Below, in pieces: positions 11,130 through 22,417 of a stretch of 64,000 nt of DNA. The notes under the pieces were generated by a model. That model saw only the letters and a program-made list of their open reading frames with translations, made no database searches and was not told the origin of the DNA. Positions within the stretch are counted from its first letter, which is position 1, and each line of letters begins with the position of its first letter. Origin of the DNA: Acinonyx jubatus. Its lineage: Eukaryota; Chordata; Mammalia; Carnivora; Felidae. The stretch lies in the NCBI RefSeq assembly GCF_027475565.1, contig NC_069390.1, positions 79,969,180 to 80,033,179 of the forward strand, written 5' to 3'. Made by a program: the position numbers and the translations under genes.

Positions 11130-11460
11130 CCTTTGAAATCTGATCTCCCTCCATCCGGAGCTCTGTTGCTATTGCCACCATTCTTCTTTCATCCATAGAC
11201 TTAAAACAATAGTCCTCTTGGCAGGTTGTTCTCCTTGACCTCATTCCTCATCAAAACCTATAAATCCTGACAACAACAGCACTCTTGAACTATCTAAACC
11301 TTTAACTTAAATCTAGCTTCCCAGTTCACCTATACTAAAGTATAAACTACATAACTTACCATGTAAAATTAATCTGCCCAGAACATTTTTGATCAGCAAC
11401 TTTTACTGGTCTGTCAGGGCCATAAGTCCCCATCACTTAGCATGTAACCACATGGTAAGA
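11130..11460 (+). mobile_element. Possible L2 ORF2-end fragment
   Basis: A pyrimidine-biased sense strand with 'cctcttggcaggttgttctccttgacctca' resembles the L2 region 'cctcctaactggtctccctgcctcta'. Divergence is high and boundaries are uncertain. Confidence 0.4.
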
Positions 11461-11475
11461 GAAGAGAGAAAGTAA

Positions 11476-11729
11476 ATTTAAGTTCTCTGCTTATGTTTTA
11501 TTTATTTAGTTTTTATTTGAGAGAAGGGAGAGAGAGAGCAAAAGAAAGAGAGAGAATCCCAAGCAGGCTCTATGCTGTCAGCACAGAGCCCAACGTAGGG
11601 CTCCATCCCACAACCATGACATCATGACCTGAGCTGAAATCAAGAATTGGATGCTTAACCAACTGAGCCACCAAAGCACCCCCCTCCTTTTTTTTATTTG
11701 AGGAAGAGAGATTTAAGTTCTCTGCTTAT
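11476..11729 (-). mobile_element. Older SINEC SINE (antisense) with perfect 19-bp TSD
   Basis: Body at about 11495-11690: inverted tail 'tttatttatttagtttttatttgagaga', then 'gaatcccaagcaggctctatgctgtcagcacagagccc', ending 'aaccaactgagccaccaaagcacccc'. The 19-bp repeat atttaagttctctgcttat at 11476-11494 and 11711-11729 is perfect. The 'tcaagaattggatgc' box marks the SINEC_a-like subtype. Confidence 0.94.
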
Positions 11730-12094
11730 TTTGAAGGCAAATAATAAACTGCACAGTTGATAGGAAAAGCTTCTTCAAACTGCTAAACACAGTGCCTAGG
11801 GAAGAACAATATGTCCACAATGTGGTTTTCCCAGTACCCAGGTTTTCCCCCAGAAACCCAGCTTTCCCCAAGGCTTTGCTTTTCCCCTCATTCATTTTTC
11901 AATACCATGCTGCATTCTTTAAAGAAATGGGGGTCAACAAACCTTAACTGGAAAAAAAAACTCGGTAGATTATTTTCCCTTCACCATTTAGTCATTGTGG
12001 AAATTCACTTTTTCCTGAGCCACTCTGGGGCAAGAAATACCTATATAGTTTTAATGTATTGTTATCTCCTCAGTGCCTTCCATAATACTGAGGA

Positions 12095-12262
12095 AGCAGA
12101 GTTTTTCAAGGTGGAAGGAATCTTAGACATCAGTCAGTCCAACTTCCTCATTTTACAGGTAATAAAAATAAGATTCAGAGAAGTAAAATGATTTTTACAA
12201 ATTCATGAACCTGCCTCTCCTAAATTTCAACCAAGTGTCTTTCCCAGAATGCCTTATGCCCT
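12095..12262 (-). mobile_element. MIR/MIR3 fragment (antisense)
   Basis: 'ggaatcttagacatcagtcagtccaacttcctcattttacag' then 'gattcagagaagtaaaatga' matches the inverted MIR3 pattern 'gaccttagagatcatctagtccaa...cattttacagatgagg...gaggcccagagag'. Confidence 0.7.
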
Positions 12263-13621
12263 TGTATAACGAGAATCAGGTTTATTTTCCATGAGAATTA
12301 AGGAGGTCAGAGTTAAAAAGAAGAGGTTTTCTGGATGCAGAATGTCATTATGCCTATGTGGAGGAATGTTAGTAAAAACGGGGGAAAAAAACAACAACAC
12401 AGAATAAAATAAGTTATTCCTGGCAATTGACTGAAAAGAGAAGAAATAATAAAAAGCTTGCATGACAGACAATGAATAATGTGATGAAATAAATCAAATT
12501 TTGGTACTACTGAGATCAAAAGGAAGAGTATAGGGAATGAAAGATGTGTAGATTTAACATTCATTTGGAAATTATTTAGAAATCTTGAGATAAAAACTTT
12601 TCTAACAATAATAAATGCAGTGTTACTTAAAAATTTTAGGAACTGAGAGATCCATGTGTTGTCACAAGATGTTATTAAAATAGCTATTCCTTTTTCATGT
12701 AATGAGACAGAATGTACTTTCTGTATTGGAGGCAAAATTACACTCTTAATTTTCCCCATGTATCTTCCTTCAATACCAGGTCAATTAAAATTGTGAGTGA
12801 CTATCAAAAAACAGAGTAGGGCACTGTAAAAGAAATTTAATTGGAGAGTATTAAAAATTTCTTCCATTTATCCCATTGTCATAATTACTATCAACTGTCT
12901 GATAGTTTAGCTCTCTGAGCTAAAAGTCGTCTTCTAAAAATGGACCAAATATTTTTTTCTGGTCCATTTCCATTAATATTTATTTAAGTATAGTCAGACT
13001 TCTTCAGGATTGTAAAGCTTGTGTCCAATTACCAAGGGACGTCTCAGCATGAATTATGGTTAGTATAAGCAAAGAGATTTTATGTCATCAGACTAAGAAG
13101 TGAGTACAATATTATTCATCTTTTAATATATTCAAAGATGACATCAGGAGTAATGATTACTTGTATTACATAGATATAAATTTCTATCATTACCCCTGAC
13201 TTGCAGTATACTTACAAAACATGAATAATATTACAATACCAAGGATATGATATTTTCAGATGAGGGAGCCCACTTCTGATTAGGATTGCCATATCCTCAA
13301 CTGCAATTTATGTTGTGTTGTGTTTGTCTGTTTCTTCATGTTTTACATTTACTCTATTAAGTGAGAAATGTTCGTCCCAACCCTTATCCCTACAGGTCTC
13401 CTTGCTGGAATATCATCCATTTCAGATAAGAATAGTGTACCTTGGCACCTCCTTTACCTTGGATTTAGAAATTCTCTATTGTTGTCTCTATTGTTATTTA
13501 ACTAATTACTTTTAAATGCAGTTGTTTCAAATGATAACCATTTATTATCACTCAGCAGTTTTGGGGGTCAACAGGGTAGTTATTTTTCTGTAATCAGCTG
13601 TATATTGGATCAGAAGTTTTC
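12263..13621. other. Unassigned AT-rich sequence
   Basis: No repeat family recognised. A 148-codon minus-strand open frame (12759-12313) has a hydrophobic, Phe/Ile/Leu-rich translation typical of AT-rich noncoding DNA. No start context, family or splice signal supports it. Confidence 0.5.
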
Positions 13622-13868
13622 TTGACTGTAGTTTTTTTTTAATTCTTTAAAAATTTTTTTAACGTTTATTTATTTTTGAGACAGAGCATGCACGGGGGAG
13701 GGTCAGAGAGAGAGGGAGACACAGAATCTGAAACAGGCTCCAGGCTCTGAGCGGTCAGCTCAGAGCTCCACGCAGGGCTCGAACTCACGGAACGCGAGAT
13801 CATGACCTGAGCCGAAGTCGGCCGCTTAACCGACTGAGCCACCCAGACGCCCGTTGACTGTAGTTTTT
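13622..13868 (-). mobile_element. SINEC_Fc SINE (antisense), CpG-rich, 15-bp TSD
   Basis: The body at 13637-13853 keeps several CpGs ('ggaacgcgagatc', 'gagccgaagtcggccgc'), which suggests a fairly recent felid subfamily. The repeat ttgactgtagttttt at 13622-13636 and 13854-13868 is perfect. Confidence 0.95.
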
Positions 13869-14277
13869 ATACTTCTCTCATCACATCTGTCTCATCTGTT
13901 CAGGACAACTGGGCTGACTTATCTCTGGCCCACATATTCTGTCATTTTCTAGCAGATTATCTAAACTTGTTCACCTGGTGGTGGGCAGCATTCTAAGAGA
14001 ATGAACAGAAATCTTACAAGTTTTCTTAAAGTCTAGCCTCAGAACAAGCTCAGCATCACTTCTGCTGTTTTTTGGTGGTCAAAAAGCAAGTCATGGAACT
14101 AGCCCAGATTCAGAGTGGGAAATAGGTAAGTGGGAGGAAGTACAGAGTCACATTAAAAAAAGGAGTGGATAAAAAGAGAGGAATATTTGCAGCCAGTTTT
14201 GTAAATAATTTATCATAGACTTAGAAGAGTTTCTACAGAAAATTTATTTTAATTTACTTTGATTATAGCTAAAACAA

Positions 14278-14510
14278 ATTTAAAAAGTGAGGCCTAGAGA
14301 AGTCAAGTGACTATGACAAGTTGATAGCAGAATTAAGGTGGCCAATCATCCTATTTTACCCAGTGCCATGCCAGTTATAGAACTGAAAACAACCCCCCCA
14401 AAAGTAACTGAAAATTTCATAACCCAGGCAAGCTAGGATGAATGGATACCCTAGAGAAGGACTAGGATTTCCTAACTCCTAGTCCTATATTCTTTTCAGT
14501 ACACTAAAAT
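14278..14510 (-). mobile_element. MIR (antisense), split by a nested element
   Basis: 'gtgaggcctagagaagtcaagtgact' and 'tagcagaatta' on the left continue on the right as 'gactaggatttcctaactcctagtcctatattcttttcagtacac'. That is the order of an inverted MIR. About 120 bp of unrelated sequence separates the halves. Confidence 0.6.
14336..14455. mobile_element. hAT-like nonautonomous DNA transposon nested in MIR
   Basis: The left end 'aggtggccaatcatcctattttaccc' and the inverted right end (revcomp of 'caagctaggatgaatggataccct') resemble each other as terminal inverted repeats. The interior 'catgccagttatagaactgaaaac' recalls the mammalian repeat with 'cccggttttagcactgaaag'. The family name is uncertain. 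Confidence 0.45.
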
Positions 14511-14734
14511 TGGTCTTAACACTTGATCAGTGTAAGATCAGCCTATCCTCCCAACTACATCCTCCACTAGCATACTTGCTTATATTTAATTAATTGGTTT
14601 ATTTAGTTAGTTGGTTTATATCCTGCCTTTTTCCAAAGGGGTATAAAGCATCTTACAAAGCACATCACATCACAAGATGATAACTACAGAAGCCTATGTT
14701 GCCATTCTTTAAATATTCCATTTACTTTAAAGTT

Positions 14735-15067
14735 TCTGAATGTCTATTCTTTCTGGTTTGTACTTACTCTCTGTCTAGAATACCCTTCACTTTTATTTTT
14801 TCTCTCTGCTAAAATCATTAGTACCTAATTACCTTCTCTGTGATGTCTCCCCACCTGCGGCATTAATCACTACCTCCTCTTGTGTTCCCAGGATATTCAG
14901 CCCATATTTTGTTCATAGTACTTATCACACTGTTTCTAATATGTTAACTGATTACTCCATTGTGTGTTTCACTTTTTATCTCCTTTATTTAACCTAATCT
15001 TCCACATCCAGTAAGCACTTAGTAATGCCTCTTGTTGTCACTTTTTGTTGAATAAATGAAGGAACAA
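14735..15067 (+). mobile_element. L2 3' end
   Basis: 'tagaatacccttcac', 'accttctctgtgatgtctcc', 'tagtacttatcacactg' and the terminal 'tccagtaagcacttagtaatg...ttgttgaataaatgaagga' follow the L2 3' UTR order. Confidence 0.75.
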
Positions 15068-15439
15068 ACTACTTCTTGGGGGCTATTGCATTGTGAGGAC
15101 TTTCTCTTTTGTTACTTAAAAGACCTTTTTTGGGTTTTTTCAGCTCCAGCTATGTATTTTATGCATTTATATCTTTTATCTCAGTATAACTCCTGCCTCA
15201 AGTAACATAGCTTCCCTTCTTAACTTACTCATGTTTAATTGTCTGTGGGTTCCAAAAGTAGGAAATTAGTTTCATTAATATTATTTCTAATCCAATACAA
15301 TATAAACTCTACATGGGGATCTGAAGTGCTTTTGTTTGAAGCCTTGGTGTTTTTGTGTTTGTACTTGGCAATACCTATTCTGGCTTAGAGACTCCACAGT
15401 GTCAATACTGAGTACATAATAGGACTCTTCTTGGAACTC

Positions 15440-15900
15440 ATCCCTCTGGAAAGCTTTCCTTGACCAAGTTCCTCCCTTTTCTGTTGGCATTCTACACACT
15501 TCTGTCATTGCCCTTTTTTTTACATTATCAGCAAATGCTTAATTATGCATCTTTTCCGGGATGCCTGGGTGACTCAGTTGGTTAAGTGTCGAACTTCTGC
15601 TTGGGTCATGATCTGACGGTTCATGGGCTCAAGCCCCGTGTTGGGCTCTGTGCTGACAGCTCATAGCCTGGAGCCTGCTTCCAATTCTCTGTCTCCCTCT
15701 TTCTCTGCCCCTCCCCTACTTGTGCTCTGTCTCTTTCTCTCTCTCAAAAATAAACAACATAAAAAATTTTTCTAAATAAAAATAAAAAAAATATGCATCT
15801 TTTCCTCCACTATTCTATAAATTCTTTGAGGCCAGATCTGTAGACTATTTGCTTTTGCCATACCTGGCTCATGGTAAATACCCAAATAATCTTTGTTTAT
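15440..15900 (+). mobile_element. L2 3' end split by a SINE
   Basis: Left part (15440-15557): 'ggaaagctttccttgaccaagttcctccc', the L2 'aagccttccctgacc' segment. Right part (15806-15900): 'attctttgaggccagatctgtag...ccatacctggctcatggtaaatacccaaataat', the L2 terminus. A SINE with its own duplication sits between them. Confidence 0.65.
15544..15805 (+). mobile_element. SINEC_Fc-type SINE with 14-bp TSD
   Basis: The body at 15558-15791 runs from 'gggatgcctgggtgactcagttgg' to an A-rich tail. The repeat tatgcatcttttcc at 15544-15557 and 15792-15805 is perfect. Confidence 0.94.
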
Positions 15901-16740
15901 TTTATTATTAGTTAATCATATTAATAAGTTAAGCCAAAAAGAGTTTCTTGGAAGAAAATTATATAAAGGAAAAGAATATTTCAGACCTCTTCTTGGCTTG
16001 TGGAATAGCTTTTGCATGTTTAGACCGACCCATGTCTTCTCCAGAACTTGACAGGCATGTGTAATTATAAGACTTGGCAAGTGAGAAGAGGAAGTGTCCA
16101 GCTATTCATTTGCTGGTCTCTTTAATTTGCTTTACCTAAATTTGTAACTTAAATTTATACAACTTCCCTAGAGGAGGTTAGTCTAGATTATGAGTAAAAT
16201 GGATTTCCCACATTGCTTATATCAATACTGATAAGACATCCAGAAGTCATCAAAAAGATGTCATGTAGGATGTGAGACTTTAGCCTTTCTTGGAATGAGA
16301 AATATGATGTAGTTTAACAGAGGAAAAGGAGAATATTTTTCAGATAAGGAAAATAAAATAATATAATGAATGAAATGGAAATAACACAGAATGTTGCTGC
16401 AATAGTGTGGACTTTCACATGAGTAGTATATAGGACCAGGACAGGTAGGATTGAAAGGACCTAATTAGGCAAAGCTGAGAGATATAAGCTTATTATAATA
16501 ATATAGGTGAGTAGAAGAGGAACATACAAAATATCATGTGTAAAATATTAGTGGACAGAGAAACAGCTTGGGATCTTTTACTGTTAAACATGGTATCCTG
16601 GCAACGAGAATGAGGAAGAAGACCCATGTCCAAAAAAGCATATGAGATTAAAGTGAATTTATATTTCTGAATAAGGAAAAATCCACTTTTTCTAGGCTTA
16701 CCTTTTACCACTGAGTCATGTCATTTATGCTCTAAAGACT
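15901..16740. other. Unassigned sequence
   Basis: AT-rich, with no gene or repeat recognised. Confidence 0.45.
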
Positions 16741-16900
16741 CAGAATTTCTTATGTTCATTGAATTTATTATATCCCTTTGGATTTCACTGTCTTTTCTCA
16801 TGTGGCTTCCTCTACCTTATAGTTACCCATTTCTCCTAAGAAATCCCTACTTATCCTTCAAGATCCAGATTCTTGTTGCCTTCTTCAAGCTGCTAAAAGA
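16741..16900 (+). mobile_element. Possible L2 3' fragment
   Basis: 'ctacttatccttcaagatccagattcttgttgcc' resembles the L2 segment 'tactcatccttcaagactcagctcaaatgtcacc'. Only this short part is convincing. Confidence 0.35.
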
Positions 16901-16911
16901 GCCATCACTGT

Positions 16912-16950
16912 ATCTCTCTCTCTCCCTCTCTCTCTCTCTCTTTTTTTTTT
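16912..16950 (+). repeat. (TC)n microsatellite followed by T10
   Basis: TC repeats at 16912-16940 with one CC interruption, then ten T residues. Confidence 0.92.
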
Positions 16951-17596
16951 ATAACTAGGACCAAGTACAGTGAGTGCTGCTCACTGACAGCCTTCTATAT
17001 ACTAATAATATTAATTAAAAAGTGAGTGAATTAAATGGATGGGTTCTCCTCTTTACAAAGAAAGCACAATTGGAAGGAGTTACTGTTTCGATGGAAAATA
17101 TGATAAGTAATTTGGGAAATGCTAGAGATAGGTTAAGAGCAAGAGCTCCATCTTGAAATATCAGTCACCAACTAGTGATTCAAAACAGAATCTCCAGTAA
17201 AAGGCAGAAACATGAACATAGTTGGCCTATACATAATGAAACACAGTGTAGAGCAGAGTTTGGATGAAAGCCTGCATTTGAGGGAAGAAGGGAAGATGAA
17301 GAAACAGAAAGAAAGCACAGGCTGTGGAATAAGAAAGGTGGGATCAGGTCCTGAAAATATAGTTTTTCAGAGATCAAAAAAAAAGAGTTTCAAGAAGAAA
17401 AGGGATGAAACAGTTACAAATGCAGTAAAGAGGTTAAAAACTGAAGAAAATAATATTTAAAATGTATCAAGAATCTAATCATTGATAGGAAATATTTAAA
17501 AGAATAATTTTAGTAAAAGACACTACTAAAATGTGTATTGTTATTATATATTTTATTTATTTTAAGGAAGAAAAATGTACTCAGGAGAAGAAAGAC
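16951..17596. other. Unassigned sequence
   Basis: No family recognised. The 17265-17460 part is purine-rich and yields a Lys-rich 82-codon frame that I do not regard as a gene. Confidence 0.45.
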
Positions 17597-17832
17597 TTAT
17601 TTATTTATATTTATTTATTTATTTTACTGCTTGTTTATTTTTTAGAGATTGATAGACAGAGCACGAGTGGGGGAGGGACAGAGAGAGAGAAGGAGATACA
17701 AAATCTGAAAAGCAGGCTCCAGGCTCTGAGTTGTCAGCACAGAGCCTCATGTGGGGCTCCATCTCACAGACTGAAAGATCATGACCTGAGCTGAAGTCAG
17801 AGGCTTAACCAACTGAGCCACCCAGGCACTTG
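17597..17832 (-). mobile_element. SINEC-type SINE (antisense)
   Basis: Inverted (TTTA)n tail, then 'gagcacgagtgggggagggacagagagagag', 'caggctccaggctctgagttgtcagcacagagcc', and the inverted head 'aaccaactgagccacccaggcac'. A possible imperfect target duplication (agaagaaaga / aaaagaaaga) flanks it. Confidence 0.93.
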
Positions 17833-19094
17833 GAAAAGAAAGATTTTTAGTTAGTGTTAGCAATCTGTGATCATAGTATATGATATTTCTCCCTTCTATA
17901 ATACCAGCAATCTTAACATTGACACCAGATATAGTGTGATGAATTAAGAGACATGGATTCTGTCTCTAGTTGTGTGAATTTTGGACAAAACATAGAATAG
18001 AATCTTTAAGGTTAAAAGTCATTTTACTCTCATCCAATATATGAATCCCCCCTACAACATCCTGGACAATTAATTTGCTTCACCTTCCTAAATGTCTGTC
18101 CTCTTGCCTCTAAAAGAATGCATTTGGGCTTCCAGCTCTAACTCCTGATTAAATGAATTAGAGGATAAAGTCACTAAGTCAGATGCCTTCAACTCATATT
18201 TAGCATATACACTGTACAATATTTTGATCTGTATTTTGTTTATACTGTAAAATATTTTTTAATGTTCATAAATGCTTAAAATCAATAAGTAAAGAGTAAT
18301 TAGCATGGGCACATTCTTTTTGCCCTTCAGACCTGATTTCAACTTAAGAGAACATTCTGTTAAAAAACAGTCATATTTTTATTGACACTTCGGTAGTTGC
18401 AAATGAGTCCTTGCCAGCTTTCCTCCTGATTCCAGCATTTTGCCTAATTCTGATTTCATGCATAAGCAAATTCTGAACAATCCGTGTCTTGGAGTGCATC
18501 ATGTAATAATTTTGCTCTGACAACCTTGTAATGGTAATTTTCATAACACTATTCCATACTTGGTGCTGCATGTTTCATCTGTGAACTCACTCACCTTTGG
18601 AAACAGAGCCATAAGCCTAACAATCTTACTTTGATCCAGTCAGTGAGGTTTTGAAGAGTAGAGTCTATCTTAATTATTTACATTCTACCTAGAAGTGCTT
18701 TCAGATGCTGCAACAGACATGGAAGCTATTATTAGACCACCTTTTTCAGTTTGGGGGAAATTTCTACTAGAAAGGAATACATGAGGAATTGTTGACTCAC
18801 ACTTAGCAACTTTCATAGGCTAATGATGATTTTTTCCAACATATGTGCAAGAAGTTACAGAGATCTTTGACTAGTCATACAGGAGTATATAGGATTGAAA
18901 TTATGAAGTAAGTAGAACTTTGAAATTATTTTCCAAGTCACATATTTTATTTTGTCAAATAGAACTGGAAATTGTCAAAGTATCTGCTTTTCATACATTA
19001 TATCAATGTATAAAATGTATAAATGAATAAAATGTATAAAACAAGACAAACACAAAACTCCAAAAAACAGGGTAGAAAATGTTATCTTTTAAAG
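17833..19094. other. Unassigned sequence
   Basis: No repeat or gene assigned. On the minus strand, a 66-codon frame (18571-18371) lies 20-30 bp downstream of a good 5' splice-site-like motif (AAG|GTGAGTGAG, reading leftward near 18600). See findings. Confidence 0.4.
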
Positions 19095-19300
19095 AAGTAA
19101 TTCTGGGGCAGCTGGGTGGCTCAGTCGTTTAAGCATTGACTTGATTTTGGCTCAGGTCATGATCATAAGATCCAAGCCTCATGTCGGCCTCAGCACAGAG
19201 TCTGCTTGGGATTCTCTTTCTCTCCATCTCTCTTCCCCTCCCCTGGTCTCACTCTCCCTCTCTCAAAAATAAATAAAATAAACTTCAAGCAAGTAATTCT
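19095..19300 (+). mobile_element. Older SINEC SINE with 10-bp TSD
   Basis: The body at 19105-19290, 'ggggcagctgggtggctcagtcg', has the 'gattttggctcaggtcatgatc' box and tail 'caaaaataaataaaataaac'. The duplication aagtaattct is at 19095-19104 and 19291-19300. Confidence 0.92.
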
Positions 19301-19374
19301 CAGGTATCATAGTATAGTCAGATATAAAAGCAGGAAGTTCCAGGACAAATAGTCACATGTAATATCTTTTGTTG

Positions 19375-19590
19375 AGTAATCTTTAGAAACCAAGTATTGC
19401 ACTAGACACTTTGCATATATCATCTTATTTAATCTTGATCCCATTAAGGAAAATTAGGAATGGTTTTTCCTAATTTACAGATATGAAAACTTAGATAAGG
19501 TTGCATAACTAGAACTAAGTGGTAAGACTAGTTGGTGGCTAAACTCAAATCTGATGCTAGGTTGCCTGAAAAACCTGTGCACTTCTCAGA
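19375..19590 (-). mobile_element. MIR (antisense)
   Basis: 'gcactagacactttgcatatatcatcttatttaatcttgatcccatt', 'ttacagatatgaaaacttagataagg' and 'actaagtggtaagactag' follow inverted MIR order. Confidence 0.75.
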
Positions 19591-19604
19591 GCGTTATATA
19601 GCCT

Positions 19605-19855
19605 TATTTGAGTGGGAATTCACCAGATAGACAAGGGAGATATTGCATTTCATCCAGAAACTGAAACAGAAGTTTCCAAGGCAAAGAAGCTTAAAGAAGG
19701 CTGGAAAAGGATGTGATGGGGCAAGTTTGGGGTGAGGAGTTCTGCAACTTAATAGATGGCAGGAACCTAACTTGGGGGTACCTGAATATCATGTGAAGGA
19801 GTTTGGACTTTATTTTGATGGCTAAAGTAAAACTCTGAAAAGTATATACCCTAAA
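19605..19855 (-). mobile_element. L2 ORF2 fragment (antisense)
   Basis: 'atgtgaaggagtttggactttattttgatggc' matches the antisense of the L2 ORF2 C-terminal region ('ggtaaggagtttggattttattctaagtgc'). The preceding purine-rich block is consistent with it. Confidence 0.6.
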
Positions 19856-19904
19856 TATGTAAAAGTTAATACACATTGAAAAAGAAATCACCAATATTTA
19901 GAAG

Positions 19905-20697
19905 CAAAGCAAGTACAGCTTATGAACAGGTAATTCAAAAGAAAAGAAATTAAAAATCATGTATACACCCAAAAACAATTATTATTCAGGCAAAAGTAAA
20001 TATCAATTTACATTTATCAAGTTAGCAAAGAGTTTTTGAAATATTAGTGCTTAGTTGCTGGTGAAAATGACATTGAGAAGGGCCCCTAATTTTGCTAGAG
20101 GGAAATTACATCGTTAAAACATTGTTGGAATTGGAAATATGTGTACCAATATTTTTACTTCTATGAATTTATCCCTGAAAACACACACCAATATTTATTT
20201 CAAGAATGTTTATAGAAGCATTATTTATTGTAGAAAAAAATGGAAAAACTAGATTTACAAGAATAGGGAGATGATGAATAAACCTCATGTGATTATTCAG
20301 CCATTGAACATGTTTTTGAAGTATATTTAAAGCAGAGACTGTTAACAGGTAATGTAAAGGATATATTTGATTCCCAGGCATATTTTGTTTACTCTCTATA
20401 TTGATTTTAGAAAAAAATTTTAAATGACACTGCAAAATCAGAAAATTTATACCTAAAATTCAAGATTTCCAGTTTCGGTTGAACAGCTGTAAGATCCAGG
20501 ATGGCCATAATTGGCAGGTCTAAGTCATGGCTTTTTCTTTCAATAGGTCATGAAATCCCACTCTGTGAAAAACTTTGCTACTCCCTGTTGTCTCAAACAC
20601 AATTATGCCTTGTTCTATTTGTTTTTTACATTACTTGACTGGCCTCATGGAAATTTCTTCATAATATAAGGTTATATGAAAGAAGCCAAATAAAAAG

Positions 20698-20752
<55 letters not shown>

Positions 20753-21010
20753 AATGTACATATGAAGAAAATGATAGCCAAGTATTCACACAAGTGATCC
20801 TTAGGTGAAGATTCAGTTGTCTCTAGATACATTGACTAGACAGATGAGAAGACTGGATGGATTAGATAGCTAGACAAATAGAGAATGGCCTCAGGCATTT
20901 TCCTTTGAGAAGAATGGGCAACTGGTAATATCTATCCAAATAGTTTGATCCCTCCATTTTTTGTTTTTTTTTTGTTTTTGCCATATGTGAATGTTTTCCA
21001 CCATACTTTA
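19905..21010 (+). mobile_element. Old L1M 3' end
   Basis: The end of ORF2 and 3' UTR of an old L1. 'ttacatttatcaagttagcaaagag' matches the 'cccatcagattggcaaag' segment. 'tttttacttctatgaatttatccctga', 'aagcattatttattgtagaaaaaaatggaaa', 'gattattcagccattgaacatg' and, after a gap, 'aagccaaataaaaagctgtatata' follow in the expected order. About 240 bp at 20440-20680 is not explained. No intact frame remains. Confidence 0.62.
20701..20748. repeat. (TA)24 microsatellite
   Basis: 48 bp of uninterrupted TA, probably expanded from the 'ctgtatatatac' seed of the host L1M 3' region. Confidence 0.96.
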
Positions 21011-21144
21011 ACCTAGAATATTCATGTTATATTTCACATGGACTAGGAAGAGAGCTACCTGACATAGGCAGTAAGAAACAAAAAAGATGCATGTTGCAAA
21101 ACTCCAGGAACAAAGGCAGGACAATGAAGAATTAGCCTTATTGT

Positions 21145-21330
21145 AGCACTTCTTTGTATCTCGCACTAATTTAGGCAGATATCTTCACAATGAGAAAGGC
21201 AGGTTTTATAACACTTATTTTGCAATTGAGGAAACTAACACTAACCAGGAGTTAATATATCTAAAAGAGTTACTTAAATGAGAAGAATTTCATAAACTCT
21301 GTCAGGGTTACTCTGATGCTAAGAGAGGGA
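21145..21330 (-). mobile_element. Possible MIR (antisense)
   Basis: 'ttgcaattgaggaaactaacactaaccaggagttaatat' and the preceding 'actaatttaggcagatatcttcacaatgag' loosely follow inverted MIR order. Weak. Confidence 0.4.
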
Positions 21331-21838
21331 GATAGAATTGGAACTCTGGAGTTACTTGACTTCAAACTCCTACTACTTCTATCACATCCCTGCCATGAAG
21401 AACATTCCAGGCATTAGAATACCCAGGTTTTAGCAGATGCTTCTAGGAGAGATACATGAACTGTAACTGTAAGCAGAGAATATAATATATTGCACCTGTG
21501 TGGCCACAGACATAGTGCTTTTGTTTTGCAAGAAAGAGGCAAATGTTGACCTCTGTGACATTTACAGCAAATTAAAGAATCTTTTGGATGTCTGTCTTCT
21601 GGAACAACGTGTATACCACATAGCAACAGAGCTCGAGTGTCATGTTGGCATATACACCCCTCAAATATGCATACAAGTCTGGAGCATTCACATGTACAAA
21701 TGTTTACCAGAAAGAAAAATGTCATACTATGAAATGACTGCAACCTTAATACTTTTCCTATTGAAGTGCCTGTTGTTCTGAAGCTGCCTTTGATGAGTGT
21801 CCAGGAGCTTATTTTCACGTGGCCTCCTCCCTTCTTCT
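21331..21838. other. Unassigned block with overlapping opposite open frames
   Basis: A 134-codon minus-strand frame (21818-21414) overlaps a 93-codon plus-strand frame (21500-21781). Neither resembles a known family. By my rough estimate, about one or two minus/plus frames of this length are expected by chance in 64 kb of this composition. Confidence 0.45.
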
Positions 21839-22364
21839 TCTTTTTCTTTTTTTTTTTTTTTTTACATTTTTACTGAGGTTGACATATAACATATTAGTGT
21901 CAGCCCTATTCAATATTTGTATATATTCCAAAATGATCACCACAATAAGTCTAGTTAACATCCATCACCACACATAATTACAAAAATCTTTTTCTTGTAA
22001 TAAGAACCTTTAACATCTACTCTCTTAGCAACTTTAAAATATGCAATAATACAGTATTATTAGTTATAGCTATTATTAGTCGCCACACTGCACATTAAAT
22101 ACCTATGACTAATCTTATAACTAGAAGTCTGTACTTTTTGAGACTGTTAACCCACTTTACCTATCCCACTGCCCTGCCTCTGACAATGCCCAGTCTGTTC
22201 CCTCTATGACCTTAGTTTGTTGTTGTTTCTTAGATTCCACATATAAGTGAGATTATACAGTACTTGGCTTTCTCTGATTTATTTCACTTAGTATAATGCC
22301 CTCAAGACCCATCCATGTAACAAATAGCAAGATTTCATTCTTTTTTTATAGCTGAATAATATTC

Positions 22365-22417
<53 letters not shown>

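Noticed and set aside
12313..12759. 148-codon minus-strand open frame
   Set aside because: Composition is Phe/Ile/Leu-rich as expected from AT-rich noncoding DNA. No family resemblance or splice context was seen. Rough arithmetic from stop-codon frequency predicts about one frame this long by chance in the window.
21414..21818. 134-codon minus frame overlapping a 93-codon plus frame, Cys-rich translation
   Set aside because: The Cys residues have no regular spacing, the peptides match no family I know, and length is within chance expectation.
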